The notes under the pieces were generated by a model. That model had not been told where the DNA came from and searched no databases. It was given only the letters and a program-made list of their open reading frames with translations. The position numbers and the translations under genes are program-made. A stretch of 64,000 nt of DNA from Azospirillum sp. OGB3 (lineage in GTDB: Bacteria > Pseudomonadota > Alphaproteobacteria > Azospirillales > Azospirillaceae), in the NCBI RefSeq assembly GCF_014192915.1, contig NZ_JACHYN010000020.1, positions 35,578 to 99,577 of the forward strand, in the 5' to 3' direction. Positions 44,959 to 53,446 of the stretch are shown in pieces (within the stretch, counting starts at the first letter, position 1; each line of letters opens with the position of its first letter).

Positions 44959-45955
44959 GGGCCACCTCCACACGCTTGTGGCGCTCCGCGGCGATGGCGT
45001 CGGCGAGCGCCCGGTAGGAGGACGCCCCCGGCGCGTCGGGCACCGCCTCCAGCGCGGCGCGCCCGGCAAGGGCGGCGTCGCCGTAAATGGTCGCACGCGG
45101 TACCGGCGGGAAGATGCGCAGCGTGCCGCCCAGCGCGCTGTGAAGCTGCTCCAGCGTCACCTGGTGCTGGTTCAGGCGGGCGTTGTGCATGGTCGGCAGG
45201 ATGCCCAGGACGGCGAGGCTGGGATGGCAGCGCCGCTTCAGCTTGTTGATCGTCTTCAGCAGATGGTTGACGCCGATCGAGGACAGATACTCGGTCTGGC
45301 AGGGGATGACGATGACGTCCGACGCCACCAACCCGTTGGCCGTGCACTGGCCGAGGTTCGGCGGGCAGTCGATGAAGATGAAGTCGTAGGCAGCCCGCGC
45401 GTCCTGCAGCCGCTCGCGCAGCGCCATCGGACCGCTGGGGTCGGCGGTCAGTTCCACCTCGACCGACGCCAGCTCGATGCTCGACGGGGCGATCTCCAGC
45501 CCGATGTCGCCCACCGGGACCACGATGTCCTCGACCGCGACCTCCTCGCGCAGCACATGGGCGAGCGACTTGCGCCGCCCCTCCTCATACTCGATCAGGT
45601 CGATGCCGAGATGCGCTGTGGCGTTGGCCTGCGGGTCGGCGTCGATGATGAGCACACGGTAGCCCTCGCGCGCCAGAAGGCTGGCGGTGTTGACCGTGCA
45701 GGTGGTCTTGCCGACGCCGCCCTTCTGGTTGGCCAGGCAGACGACCAGCGCCGGGCCGTGCTTGCCGTCCACCACCGTCGTCTCCTTCAGCAGGAAACGG
45801 ACCACCGCGTCGGGGATCTTCTCGCTGTTGCTTTCCCACCGGGAGATCTTGGACCGGTCGTAGCGCCGCTCCAGCCGCTCGTTCAGCCAAGCCGCAAAAT
45901 CCGGCTGTGAGAGTTTGCGCTCCTCGCGCAGGAGCCTCATGTCTTCGCCACGCAC
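44948..45955 (-). CDS. parA: ParA-family partition ATPase with N-terminal HTH
   Basis: A 335-residue protein. Residues about 1-60 form an XRE-like helix-turn-helix (MRLLREERKLSQPDFAAWL; SKISRWES), so it may repress its own operon as type Ia ParA proteins do. The deviant Walker A motif CLANQKGGVGKTT, then LIIDADPQANAT and FIFIDCPPNLGQCTANGL, define the MinD/ParA ATPase. GTG 45955 was chosen because GGAGG lies 5 nt upstream; alternatives are ATG 45940 and ATG 46060, the last with no ribosome site. It is co-transcribed with parB. Confidence 0.88.
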   Translation of the reverse strand: MRGEDMRLLREERKLSQPDFAAWLNERLERRYDRSKISRWESNSEKIPDAVVRFLLKETTVVDGKHGPALVVCLANQKGGVGKTTCTVNTASLLAREGYRVLIIDADPQANATAHLGIDLIEYEEGRRKSLAHVLREEVAVEDIVVPVGDIGLEIAPSSIELASVEVELTADPSGPMALRERLQDARAAYDFIFIDCPPNLGQCTANGLVASDVIVIPCQTEYLSSIGVNHLLKTINKLKRRCHPSLAVLGILPTMHNARLNQHQVTLEQLHSALGGTLRIFPPVPRATIYGDAALAGRAALEAVPDAPGASSYRALADAIAAERHKRVEVAHVA

Positions 45956-45991
45956 GTCAACCTCCACAGCGAATGCGCTTGCCGTGTTCAA

Positions 45992-46020
45992 CCGATACGA
46001 CGGAGACCCGAATCGGTCAA
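45992..46020 (-). promoter_or_regulatory. Candidate parAB promoter
   Basis: On the minus strand TTGACC (46020-46015) and TATCGG (45997-45992) are 17 bp apart, 37 bp before the GTG of parA. Upstream, CTGTTGATGC occurs twice as a direct repeat (46036-46062 region) and could be an operator for the HTH of ParA. The -10 box is a poor match. Confidence 0.28.
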
Positions 46021-46064
46021 GGTTGACGGTCACCCCTGTTGCATCAACAGCCGGCATCAACAGG

Positions 46065-46102
46065 AAAAAGCCGGCCCGGAGCGAACTCCGGGCCGGCGCT
46101 TT
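46065..46102 (-). terminator. Intrinsic terminator after DUF4347-RTX gene 1
   Basis: GCCGGCCCGGAG-CGAA-CTCCGGGCCGGC is a 12-bp stem, followed on the minus strand by T5. It lies 46 bp after the stop at 46148. The same stem with a different loop (CGGT) follows the paralogous gene at 48784-48811. Confidence 0.85.
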
Positions 46103-46147
46103 CCAGGCCGTTTCAGATCACGGCGTTTCGGATCGCAGGGTCTGGGA

Positions 46148-48427
46148 TCACAGGTTGATGAAGGCCACGTAGCTCTGGCCGTCCACCGAACCGGTGGTCA
46201 TGCTCATCGCGCCCACGGCCTTGCCGGTGAAGGTCATGCTGGCGTCGATGGTGCCGTTGCCGTCGATGTCGCAATGGACCGTGGCGCCCTTGTAGCCGTC
46301 AGCGCCGCCCATCTCCTCCCAGGACAGCTTGGAGACGCCTTCCTTGTATCCCCACAGGGTGGACCACTCGCCCTGCTCCAGATCGGTGACGGTGGACCAG
46401 GTAGTCGCCCCGCCGCGGCCATCGACGAAGAACGTGTCCTTGCCCGAGCCGCCGATCAGCCAGTTGGAGCCGGCACCGCCGTCCAGCACGTCGTCGCCCG
46501 CCCCGCCCCAGGCCGCGTCGTCGCCACCCAGCAGGTTGAGGAAGTCGTTGCCGTCGGAGCCGCCCAGCACCTCGCCGCGGTCGTCGCCCAGGAAGCTCCA
46601 CTGCAGGCCCGAGAAGGGGCCGTCGTAAGCGTAGGCCTTCACGTCCTCCGTCACGCCGTCCACTGTGCGCTGCATCGGCGTGAAGGGCCGGTCGTCCACC
46701 GGCGGTTCAGTGCCGGTCGGCGGGGTCTCGGTCGGCGGCTCCGTCGTCGGGGGCGTCGTAGTCGGCGGTTCGGTGATCGGGGGTTCCGTGGTCGGCGGCG
46801 TGGTGGAGGCGTCCACCAACGTGACGGTGCTTCCGCTGACCTGGAACTGACTGGCGGCGAAGCTGCCGACGAAGCGCAGGGTGACGTCGGCGCCCGCCGT
46901 GCCGTCGGTCCCGATGTGCAGCAGGGTGACGCCGTCCACCGTCTCCGCCTGGACCTGCCCGGCGGTGAGCTGGCTGCCGTTGCCGGCGGTGGCCGTGCCG
47001 GTCATCGCGGCGTCAGTGATGGTGAAGGCGTCGCCCACCATGGCGCCGGTGATGCCGCTGGTGAAGCCGTTGGCCTGGGCGCTGGTCATCGTCACCGTGT
47101 GGCGGACGCTGCCGACCAGATCGAGATTCTCCACGCTGGCCAGGGTCATGCCGGAGATGTCGATCTGCGGCGTCGCCGTGGTGACCTTGCCTTCCGGATC
47201 GGTCACATCGTCGGAGCTGATGCGCAGCGTGTCGATGCCGGTGCCGCCGTCATAGGAAACCGTGCCGGCATCTCCCTGGGCGGCGACGATGAAGGTGTCG
47301 TTGCCGGCGCCGCCCTGGATGACGTCGGCCTCGTCCATGGTGCCGTGTTCGCCGCTGTAGAAGACGTCGTCGCCGTCGCCGCCGATCATCGTGTCGGCGT
47401 CCCAGTCACCGACCAGCGTGTCGTTGCCGGCCCCGCCCATGAGGCTGTCCTTGCCGCCACCGCCGACCAGCAGGTCGTCGCCGTCGTCGCCGTAAAGCAT
47501 GTCGTCGTCGGCGCGCCCGAAGATCTGGTCATTGCCGGCGCCGCCATGGACGGTGTCGTTGCCGTTGCCGCTCTCCAGCGTGTCGTCCCCGGCACCGCCG
47601 GTCACCGAATCGGCGCCGTCATGGGCCCAGAACCACACGGGGTCGTTGCCGGCCACCATGGTGTCGTCGAAGTTGCTGCCGACCCAGCGCTCGATGTCGA
47701 TGAACGTGTCGCCCGCGGCATCGCCCGTGCTGTTCCCCGGGGTCAGCAGGTCGAGCACGAGGCCCGAGGTGGCGGTCTCGTAGGACGCCTCGTCGAAGCC
47801 GGCCCCACCGTTCAGCACGTCGGCACCGGCCCCGCCGATCAGGGTGTCGTTGCCGCCGCCACCAACCAGAGTGTCGTTGCCGGCGCCGCCCTCGATAACA
47901 TCGGGCTCGTCGTCGCTGGTCAACAGGTCGGGACCCGCCGTCGTGGTGCCGGTCACGGCCAGCACATGGGACCAGCCTTCGGTGCCCGCGAAGGGGGAGG
48001 GGATGACGACGGGCGCGGTGCTGCGGTCGAGCGTCCAGGACGCGCCCAGCGCATCCGGGCCGACCGGACCCGAAGAGGCGGCGACCACCGCACCGGTGGC
48101 GGCGGCCAGCCGGTCAAGAAGGAGGCGGCCCGCCTCGCCCGCACCGGCATGGCAGGCGTGGATGTGGATCTCGGTGCCGCGCGCGTCCGGCCAGGAACGG
48201 TCGAGCAGCGACCGCGCGTCCAGCGGGCTGGAGCCGATCAGGACTCGCCCCGGCTCGCCATGGGCCACCAGATGCAGGACGGACGGACGCGCGGCGAGAG
48301 CGGCCGCCAGCACGGCATGGCCATCGTCGGCGGCGGAGACGAGGGTGACCTGGACGTCGGAACGGCGGCGGCTGAGCAGCCCGTCGAGATCCTCAAGTCC
48401 AGCGTCCGCGATGATGACTTCGGTCAA
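46148..48427 (-). CDS. DUF4347-RTX secreted protein, paralog 1
   Basis: A 759-residue protein. Residues 1-145 are DUF4347 (VIIADAGLEDLDGLL; VLHLVAHGEPGRVLIG; HIHACHAGAGEAGRLLLDRL; AAATGAVVAASSGPVG). Residues about 165-360 hold hemolysin-type Ca-binding nonapeptides (GGAGNDTLVGGGGNDTLIGG and similar). A beta-rich region and a Thr/Pro linker (about 560-600) follow. The last ~155 residues are the shared C-terminal domain ending in SYVAFINL. The start is taken as TTG 48427, with GGAG 8 nt upstream, because similarity to the paralog in the upstream frame is in leader RNA, not codons. No signal peptide; type I secretion is likely, though no exporter genes are nearby. Confidence 0.83.
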   Translation of the reverse strand: MTEVIIADAGLEDLDGLLSRRRSDVQVTLVSAADDGHAVLAAALAARPSVLHLVAHGEPGRVLIGSSPLDARSLLDRSWPDARGTEIHIHACHAGAGEAGRLLLDRLAAATGAVVAASSGPVGPDALGASWTLDRSTAPVVIPSPFAGTEGWSHVLAVTGTTTAGPDLLTSDDEPDVIEGGAGNDTLVGGGGNDTLIGGAGADVLNGGAGFDEASYETATSGLVLDLLTPGNSTGDAAGDTFIDIERWVGSNFDDTMVAGNDPVWFWAHDGADSVTGGAGDDTLESGNGNDTVHGGAGNDQIFGRADDDMLYGDDGDDLLVGGGGKDSLMGGAGNDTLVGDWDADTMIGGDGDDVFYSGEHGTMDEADVIQGGAGNDTFIVAAQGDAGTVSYDGGTGIDTLRISSDDVTDPEGKVTTATPQIDISGMTLASVENLDLVGSVRHTVTMTSAQANGFTSGITGAMVGDAFTITDAAMTGTATAGNGSQLTAGQVQAETVDGVTLLHIGTDGTAGADVTLRFVGSFAASQFQVSGSTVTLVDASTTPPTTEPPITEPPTTTPPTTEPPTETPPTGTEPPVDDRPFTPMQRTVDGVTEDVKAYAYDGPFSGLQWSFLGDDRGEVLGGSDGNDFLNLLGGDDAAWGGAGDDVLDGGAGSNWLIGGSGKDTFFVDGRGGATTWSTVTDLEQGEWSTLWGYKEGVSKLSWEEMGGADGYKGATVHCDIDGNGTIDASMTFTGKAVGAMSMTTGSVDGQSYVAFINL

Positions 48428-48532
48428 GGGAGACTCTCCGTGGATTTTGTTGTGATCGCTGGGGCGCCCGGTCGCATCGTTCACGGATACGGGGTAGCGC
48501 GACACCCATTCACATGCGCCTTCGGAGATGCA

Positions 48533-48558
48533 TCCTGCAATTGTCCAAGAAGAAATAA
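48533..48558 (-). promoter_or_regulatory. Conserved upstream box, RTX gene 1
   Basis: TCCTGCAAT, 5 nt, then AAGAAGAAATAA (plus-strand reading) lies 105 bp before the TTG start. The same box occurs 107 bp before the start of the paralog at 51847. The gap 48428-48871 is otherwise gene-free and very AT-rich at 48560-48700, which suits a promoter. Confidence 0.5.
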
Positions 48559-48777
48559 CACATCCTCATCATTGGAACTCAATTCGTGCATTATCTTACT
48601 TGATAAGCAGGAACTCGTTATTCATATGATCGTGAATTGTTCTATGATGAACAGATGAATATTATAACTATTAAGGCTGTATTGAGGAAAACTTGGCGAA
48701 TCCGATCTGAAATTTCGAGGGAAGACTTCCTCAAGACGGGCTAACTCCACTTGGCCGAGCCATCCAAGCGGACCATC

Positions 48778-48816
48778 AAAAAAGCCGGCCCGGAGCGGTC
48801 TCCGGGCCGGCTCTTT
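48778..48816 (-). terminator. Intrinsic terminator after DUF4347-RTX gene 2
   Basis: GCCGGCCCGGAG-CGGT-CTCCGGGCCGGC with a T-tract on the minus strand. The stem is identical to the terminator of paralog 1, showing that gene, terminator and leader were duplicated together. Confidence 0.85.
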
Positions 48817-48831
48817 CGAACCGCTTCATGG

Positions 48832-48863
48832 CGTCGAGCGTCAGTCAGGACTGACGCTCGACG
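48832..48863. repeat. 15-bp inverted repeat (GTCGAGCGTC family), copy 2
   Basis: CGTCGAGCGTCAGTC-AG-GACTGACGCTCGACG lies between the stop of RTX gene 2 and its terminator. The arms differ from the palindrome at 42157-42191 by compensating changes (G-C to A-T) that keep the pairing. Confidence 0.6.
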
Positions 48864-48871
48864 GTTTCGGA

Positions 48872-51739
48872 TCACAGGTTGATGAAAGCGATGTAGCTCT
48901 GGTCACCCACCGAGCCGGTGGTCATGCTCATCGCGCCCACGGCCTTGCCGGTGAAGGTCATGCTGGCGTCGATGGTGCCGTTGCCGTCGATGTCGCAGCG
49001 GACCGTGGCGCCCTTGTAGGCGTCGGCGCCGCCCATCTCCTCCCAGGACAGCTTGGAGACGCCTTCCTTGTATCCCCACAGGGTGGACCACTCGCCCTGC
49101 TCCAGATCGGTGACGGTGGACCAGGTCGTCGCCCCGCCACGGGCGTCGACGAAGAACGTGTCCTTGCCCGCACCGCCGATCAGCCAGTTGGAGCCGGCAC
49201 CGCCGTCCAGCACGTCGTCGCCGCCACCACCGGCCGCCGCATCGTCGCCGCCCAGCAGATTGAGGAAGTCGTTGCCGTCGGAGCCGCCCAGCACCTCGCC
49301 GCGGTCGTCGCCCAGGAAGCTCCACTGCAGGCCCGAGACCGGGCCATCGTAGGCATAGGCCTTCACGTCCTCCGTCACGCCCCCAATCGTGCGCTGCATC
49401 GGCGTGAAGGGCCGGTTGTCCACCGGCGGTTCAGTGCCGGTCGGCGGGGTCTCGGTCGGCGGCTCCGTCGTCGGGGGCGTCGTGGTCGGCGGTTCGGTGC
49501 TCGGCGGGGTCGAGGGCGTCCCGCTCAGAGTGATCCCGCTGCCGCTGACCTGGAACTGGTCCGCCGTGAAGCCACCGGCGAAGCGCAGGGTGACGTCGGC
49601 GCCCGCCGTGGCGTCGGTGCCGATGTGCAGCAGGGTGACGCCGTTCACCGTCTCCGCCTGGACCTGTCCGGCGGTGAGCTGGCTGCCGTTGCCGGCGGTG
49701 ACGGTGCCGGCCATCGCCGTGCCCGCGATGGTGAAGACGTCGCCGCCGGTGGCCCCGGTGATGCCGCCGGTGAAGCCGTTGGCCTGGGCGACGGTCATCG
49801 TCACCGCGTGGCGGACGCCGCCCACCAGTTCCAACCTCTCCACGCTGGTCAGGGTCATGCCGGAGATGTCGATCTGCGGCGTCGCCGTGGTGATCTTGTT
49901 CTCCGGATCGGCGACGTTGTCGGAGCTGATGCGCAGCGTATCGGTGCCGTCGCCACCGTCGTAGGAGACCGTCCCGGCGTCGCTCTGCGCCGCGATGATG
50001 AAGGTGTCGTTGCCGGCGCCGCCCTGGATGACGTCCGCCTCCGGCAGGGGATCGTGCGCGCCGCTGTAGAAGACGTCGTCGCCGTCGCCGCCGATCATCG
50101 TGTCGACGCCCCAATCGCCGATCAGCGTGTCGTTGCCGGTGCCGCCGTCGAGCATGTCGTTGCCGCCGCCGCCGGCCAGCAGGTCGTTGCCGGCCTCGCC
50201 GTACAGCATGTCGTCGTCGGCGCGCCCGAAGGCCCGGTCGTCGCCGCCGCCGCCGTAGATCGTGTCGTTTCCGATGCCGCTTTCCATCGTGTCGTTGCCG
50301 GCGCCGCCGATCTCGAGATCGTTGCCGCCGTGGCCCCAGAACCAGACGCCGTTGTCGTTGCCGATCAGCTGGTCGTCGAACTCGCTGCCGATCCAGCGCT
50401 CGATGTTGGTGAAGCTGTCGCCTGCGGCGTCGCCCGTGCTGTTCGCCGGGTTGCGCAGGTCCAGGATGATGCCGGCGGTCGAGTTCGCGTAGGTGACCTC
50501 GTCAAAGCCGTCGCCGCCGTCGAACACGTCGGCCCCGGCGCCGCCCTCCATGGTGTCGTGGCCGATGCCGCCGATCAGCGTGTCGTTGCCGTCGCCGCCG
50601 TACATCAGGTCGTTGCCCTGGCCGCCGTCCATGCTGTCGTCGCCGGCGCCCCCGTACATGGTGTCGGTGTCCCCCTCACCGAACAGGGTGTCGTTGCCGG
50701 CGCCGCCGTCGAGCATGTCGTTGCCCCAGCCGCCGTAGATCAGGTCGTTGCCGTCCTCGCCATAGAGCACGTCGTTGTCGGCGCGGCTGTAGATCTGGTC
50801 ATCGCCGGCGCCGCCATAGACGGTGTCGTTGCCGTCGCCGCTCTCCATCGTGTCGTTGCCGGCACCGCCGATCTCCACGTCGTCGCCCGCATGGCCCCAA
50901 AACCACACCGGGTCGTTTCCGGCCACCATGGTGTCGGCGTAGTTGGAGCCGATCCAGCGCTCGATGCCGGTGAAGGTGTCGCCCGCGGCGTCGCCGGTGC
51001 TGTTCGCCGGGTTCCCGATGTCGATGACCATGCCGGCGGTGGCGTTCTCGTAGGTGACTACGTCGAAGCCGTCGCCGCCGTCGAACACGTCGGCCCCGGC
51101 GCCGCCGTCCATGGTGTCGTGGCCGACTCCGCCGATCAGCGTGTCGTTGCCACCGTTGCCGAACAGGATGTCGTTGCCGGCCCCGCCGTTGATGTTGTCC
51201 GCCGCGTCGTCGCTGGTCAGCGTGTCGTTGCCGTCGGTCGGCGTGCCGGTCACGGCCAGCTCATGGGCCCAGCCCCGCGCGCCGACTCCCTGGACCCCGG
51301 CGAAGGGGGAGGGGGTGAATACGGGCGCGGTGCGCACGTCGAGCTTCCAGGAGGCTCCCCGCTCCGCCGGGCCGACCGGGCCCGAAGCGGCGGCGACCGT
51401 GGCGCCGGTGGCGGCGGCCAGGCGGTCGAGGAGAAGACGGCCCACCGCGCCCGCACCGGCATGGCAGGCGTGGATGTGGATCTCGGTGCCGCGCGCGTCC
51501 GGCCAGGAGCGGTCGAGCAGCGAGACCGCGTCCAGCGGCTGGGCGCCGATCAGGACCCGTCCCGGCTCGCCATGGGCCACCAGATGCAGGACGGACGGAC
51601 GCGCGGCGAGAGCGGCCGCCAGCACGGCATGGCCATCGTCGGCGGCGGAGACGAGCGTGACCTGAACGCCGGGACGGCGGTGGCTGAGCAGTCCGTCGAG
51701 ATCCTCAAGGCCAGCGTCCGCGATGATGACTTCGGTCAA
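48872..51739 (-). CDS. DUF4347-RTX secreted protein, paralog 2 (internally duplicated)
   Basis: A 955-residue paralog of the upstream-lying gene product at 46148. DUF4347 is at residues 1-150. Two successive ~200-residue RTX units follow, each beginning GGAGADVFDGGDGFD and containing STGDAAGDxFTxIERWIGS and WFWGHxGxD, whereas paralog 1 has one unit. The beta-rich region, TEPPTETPPTGTEPP linker and C-terminal domain (ending SYIAFINL) match paralog 1. The start is TTG 51739 with the same leader as paralog 1. The long open frame on the opposite strand is a shadow of the repeats. Probably a secreted Ca-binding surface or matrix protein. Confidence 0.83.
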   Translation of the reverse strand: MTEVIIADAGLEDLDGLLSHRRPGVQVTLVSAADDGHAVLAAALAARPSVLHLVAHGEPGRVLIGAQPLDAVSLLDRSWPDARGTEIHIHACHAGAGAVGRLLLDRLAAATGATVAAASGPVGPAERGASWKLDVRTAPVFTPSPFAGVQGVGARGWAHELAVTGTPTDGNDTLTSDDAADNINGGAGNDILFGNGGNDTLIGGVGHDTMDGGAGADVFDGGDGFDVVTYENATAGMVIDIGNPANSTGDAAGDTFTGIERWIGSNYADTMVAGNDPVWFWGHAGDDVEIGGAGNDTMESGDGNDTVYGGAGDDQIYSRADNDVLYGEDGNDLIYGGWGNDMLDGGAGNDTLFGEGDTDTMYGGAGDDSMDGGQGNDLMYGGDGNDTLIGGIGHDTMEGGAGADVFDGGDGFDEVTYANSTAGIILDLRNPANSTGDAAGDSFTNIERWIGSEFDDQLIGNDNGVWFWGHGGNDLEIGGAGNDTMESGIGNDTIYGGGGDDRAFGRADDDMLYGEAGNDLLAGGGGNDMLDGGTGNDTLIGDWGVDTMIGGDGDDVFYSGAHDPLPEADVIQGGAGNDTFIIAAQSDAGTVSYDGGDGTDTLRISSDNVADPENKITTATPQIDISGMTLTSVERLELVGGVRHAVTMTVAQANGFTGGITGATGGDVFTIAGTAMAGTVTAGNGSQLTAGQVQAETVNGVTLLHIGTDATAGADVTLRFAGGFTADQFQVSGSGITLSGTPSTPPSTEPPTTTPPTTEPPTETPPTGTEPPVDNRPFTPMQRTIGGVTEDVKAYAYDGPVSGLQWSFLGDDRGEVLGGSDGNDFLNLLGGDDAAAGGGGDDVLDGGAGSNWLIGGAGKDTFFVDARGGATTWSTVTDLEQGEWSTLWGYKEGVSKLSWEEMGGADAYKGATVRCDIDGNGTIDASMTFTGKAVGAMSMTTGSVGDQSYIAFINL

Positions 51740-51846
51740 GGGAGACTCTCCGTGGATTTTGTTGTGATCGTTGGGATGCCAGATCGCCTCCTTCGCGGAC
51801 ATTGGGAAGGCGGCGACATCCTATGACATGAATTTCGATGGCGTAT

Positions 51847-51872
51847 TCCTGCAATCCTCTAAGAAGAAATAA
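51847..51872 (-). promoter_or_regulatory. Conserved upstream box, RTX gene 2
   Basis: TCCTGCAAT then AAGAAGAAATAA (plus-strand reading), as at 48533, 107 bp before the TTG start. The remaining gap to 52299 (total 560 bp, 51740-52299) shows a small CCGGATAATCCGG hairpin near 51968 and no gene. Confidence 0.5.
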
Positions 51873-52299
51873 TCCAAGCTCCTCCGTATTACGGCGCGAT
51901 GCCAAAGGAAAAGGCCGTCCAAAGTGAGTTCGTCAGTCGCATACTTTTTATTTTATTGGCGACACCCGGATAATCCGGAACCTCCGGAAGAGGCAAAGGG
52001 AGGGGTTAGCGCCCTCCCTACTCCGCATTTTCGAAGGGAGCGGGAAGGGCGGACGACCGTCATACGGATGCGCCCACCCTCCCGTCGCGGTACGTTCGGC
52101 TCCCCTTCGGTACCCTAGTCGGCTCACCGCCTTCCGAACGGGCGGCGCGAGAGCGGAAGGCCGCCACCCTCCGGGAGAGGGATCAAGCGTTGCCGGAGCG
52201 GCGGGGCGCGACCTTGTATGGCCTTGTGCGGCGGGGCCGGTCTGGGCTTTCTATGGCCATGCGCGGTGGATCGGGCACCGTGAATCGGAGAGGAACGCG

Positions 52300-53418
52300 A
52301 TGGAGCGGGTGGACTGCGTGGTGGTGGGGGCCGGGGTGGTCGGGTTGGCGGCCGCCCGGCGGCTGGCCCGTGCCGGTCGGGAGGTGGTGATCCTGGAGGC
52401 GGCCGACGCCATCGGCACGGGCACCAGCTCACGCAATTCGGAGGTCATCCACGCCGGCATCTATTATCCCACGGGAAGCGTCCGGGCGCGGCTGTGCGTG
52501 GCCGGGCGCGACGCGCTGTACGCCTACTGCGCGGCGCACGGAGTCGAGCACAAGCGCATCGGCAAGCTGATCGTCGCCACCGACGAGGCGCAACTGGCCA
52601 AGCTGGCGACCATCAAGGCGCAGGCCGCGGCCAATGGGGTGGATGACCTGTACGAGATCTCCGCCGCCGAGGCGATGGCGCTGGAACCCAACCTGCGCTG
52701 CGTCGGCGCCCTGATGTCGCCCTCCACCGGCATCATCGACAGCCACGGGCTGATGCTGGCCCTTCAGGGCGACGCGGAGGAGGCGGGTGCCATGCTCGCC
52801 CTGCTGAGCCCGCTGGACCGCGCCCACCGCACCGCCGACGGTTTCGAGCTGGAGGTCGGCGGGACGGAGCCGATGCGCATCGCCTGCACCACCCTGGTCA
52901 ATGCCGCCGGGCTGGGCGCCTGGACGGTGGCGCGGAGCCTCGACGGTTTTCCCGCGGATCGGATCCCGCCGCGCGTGCTGGCCAAGGGCAACTACTACGC
53001 CCTGGCCCAAGGGCGTTCCCCCTTCTCGCGGCTGGTCTACCCGGTTCCGGTGGAAGGGGGCCTGGGCGTCCATCTGACGATCGATCTCGGCGGCCAGGCC
53101 CGCTTCGGCCCTGACGTGGAATGGCTCGCCCCCGAAGCTTACGACCGTATCGACTATGCGGTCGATCCCCGGCGCGCCGACGGATTCTACGGCGAGGTCC
53201 GGCGCTATTGGCCGGGTCTGCCCGACGGCGCCCTCGTGCCAGCCTATTCCGGCGTCCGCCCGAAGTTGAGCGGCCCCGGCCAGCCGCAGGCCGATTTCCT
53301 GATACAGGGACCGGAGGCGCATGGCGTCCCCGGCCTCGTCAACCTGTTCGGAATCGAATCGCCGGGCCTGACCTCCTGCCTCGCCATTGCCGACGAGGTG
53401 GCGGTGCGGCTGGCCTGA
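52300..53418 (+). CDS. FAD-dependent L-2-hydroxyglutarate oxidase/dehydrogenase-like protein
   Basis: A 372-residue DAO-family flavoprotein. The ADP-binding motif VVGAGVVGLAAARRLARAG is at residues 8-26. ATGxTSSRNSEVIHAGIYYP (here GTGTSSRNSEVIHAGIYYP) is the L2HGDH signature, and RPKLSGPGQ with NLFGIESPGLTSCLAIA closes the FAD site. It oxidises L-2-hydroxyglutarate, a metabolic side product, or a related hydroxy acid. AGAGGAACGCG precedes the ATG. It converges with the GmhB-like gene 28 bp away. Confidence 0.85.
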   Translation: MERVDCVVVGAGVVGLAAARRLARAGREVVILEAADAIGTGTSSRNSEVIHAGIYYPTGSVRARLCVAGRDALYAYCAAHGVEHKRIGKLIVATDEAQLAKLATIKAQAAANGVDDLYEISAAEAMALEPNLRCVGALMSPSTGIIDSHGLMLALQGDAEEAGAMLALLSPLDRAHRTADGFELEVGGTEPMRIACTTLVNAAGLGAWTVARSLDGFPADRIPPRVLAKGNYYALAQGRSPFSRLVYPVPVEGGLGVHLTIDLGGQARFGPDVEWLAPEAYDRIDYAVDPRRADGFYGEVRRYWPGLPDGALVPAYSGVRPKLSGPGQPQADFLIQGPEAHGVPGLVNLFGIESPGLTSCLAIADEVAVRLA

Positions 53419-53446
53419 ACCCACCGCCGACCCGCGCCTGCCCGCG

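Noticed and set aside
46148..51739. Regular DNA repeats that could suggest a CRISPR array or satellite
   Set aside because: The periodicity is that of RTX nonapeptides in frame; there are no constant repeats with variable spacers and no cas genes.
46274..51826. Very long plus-strand frames (794 and 733 codons) opposite the RTX genes
   Set aside because: They are antisense images of Asp/Gly-rich calcium-binding repeats, giving monotonous Val/Ala/Asp text with no fold.
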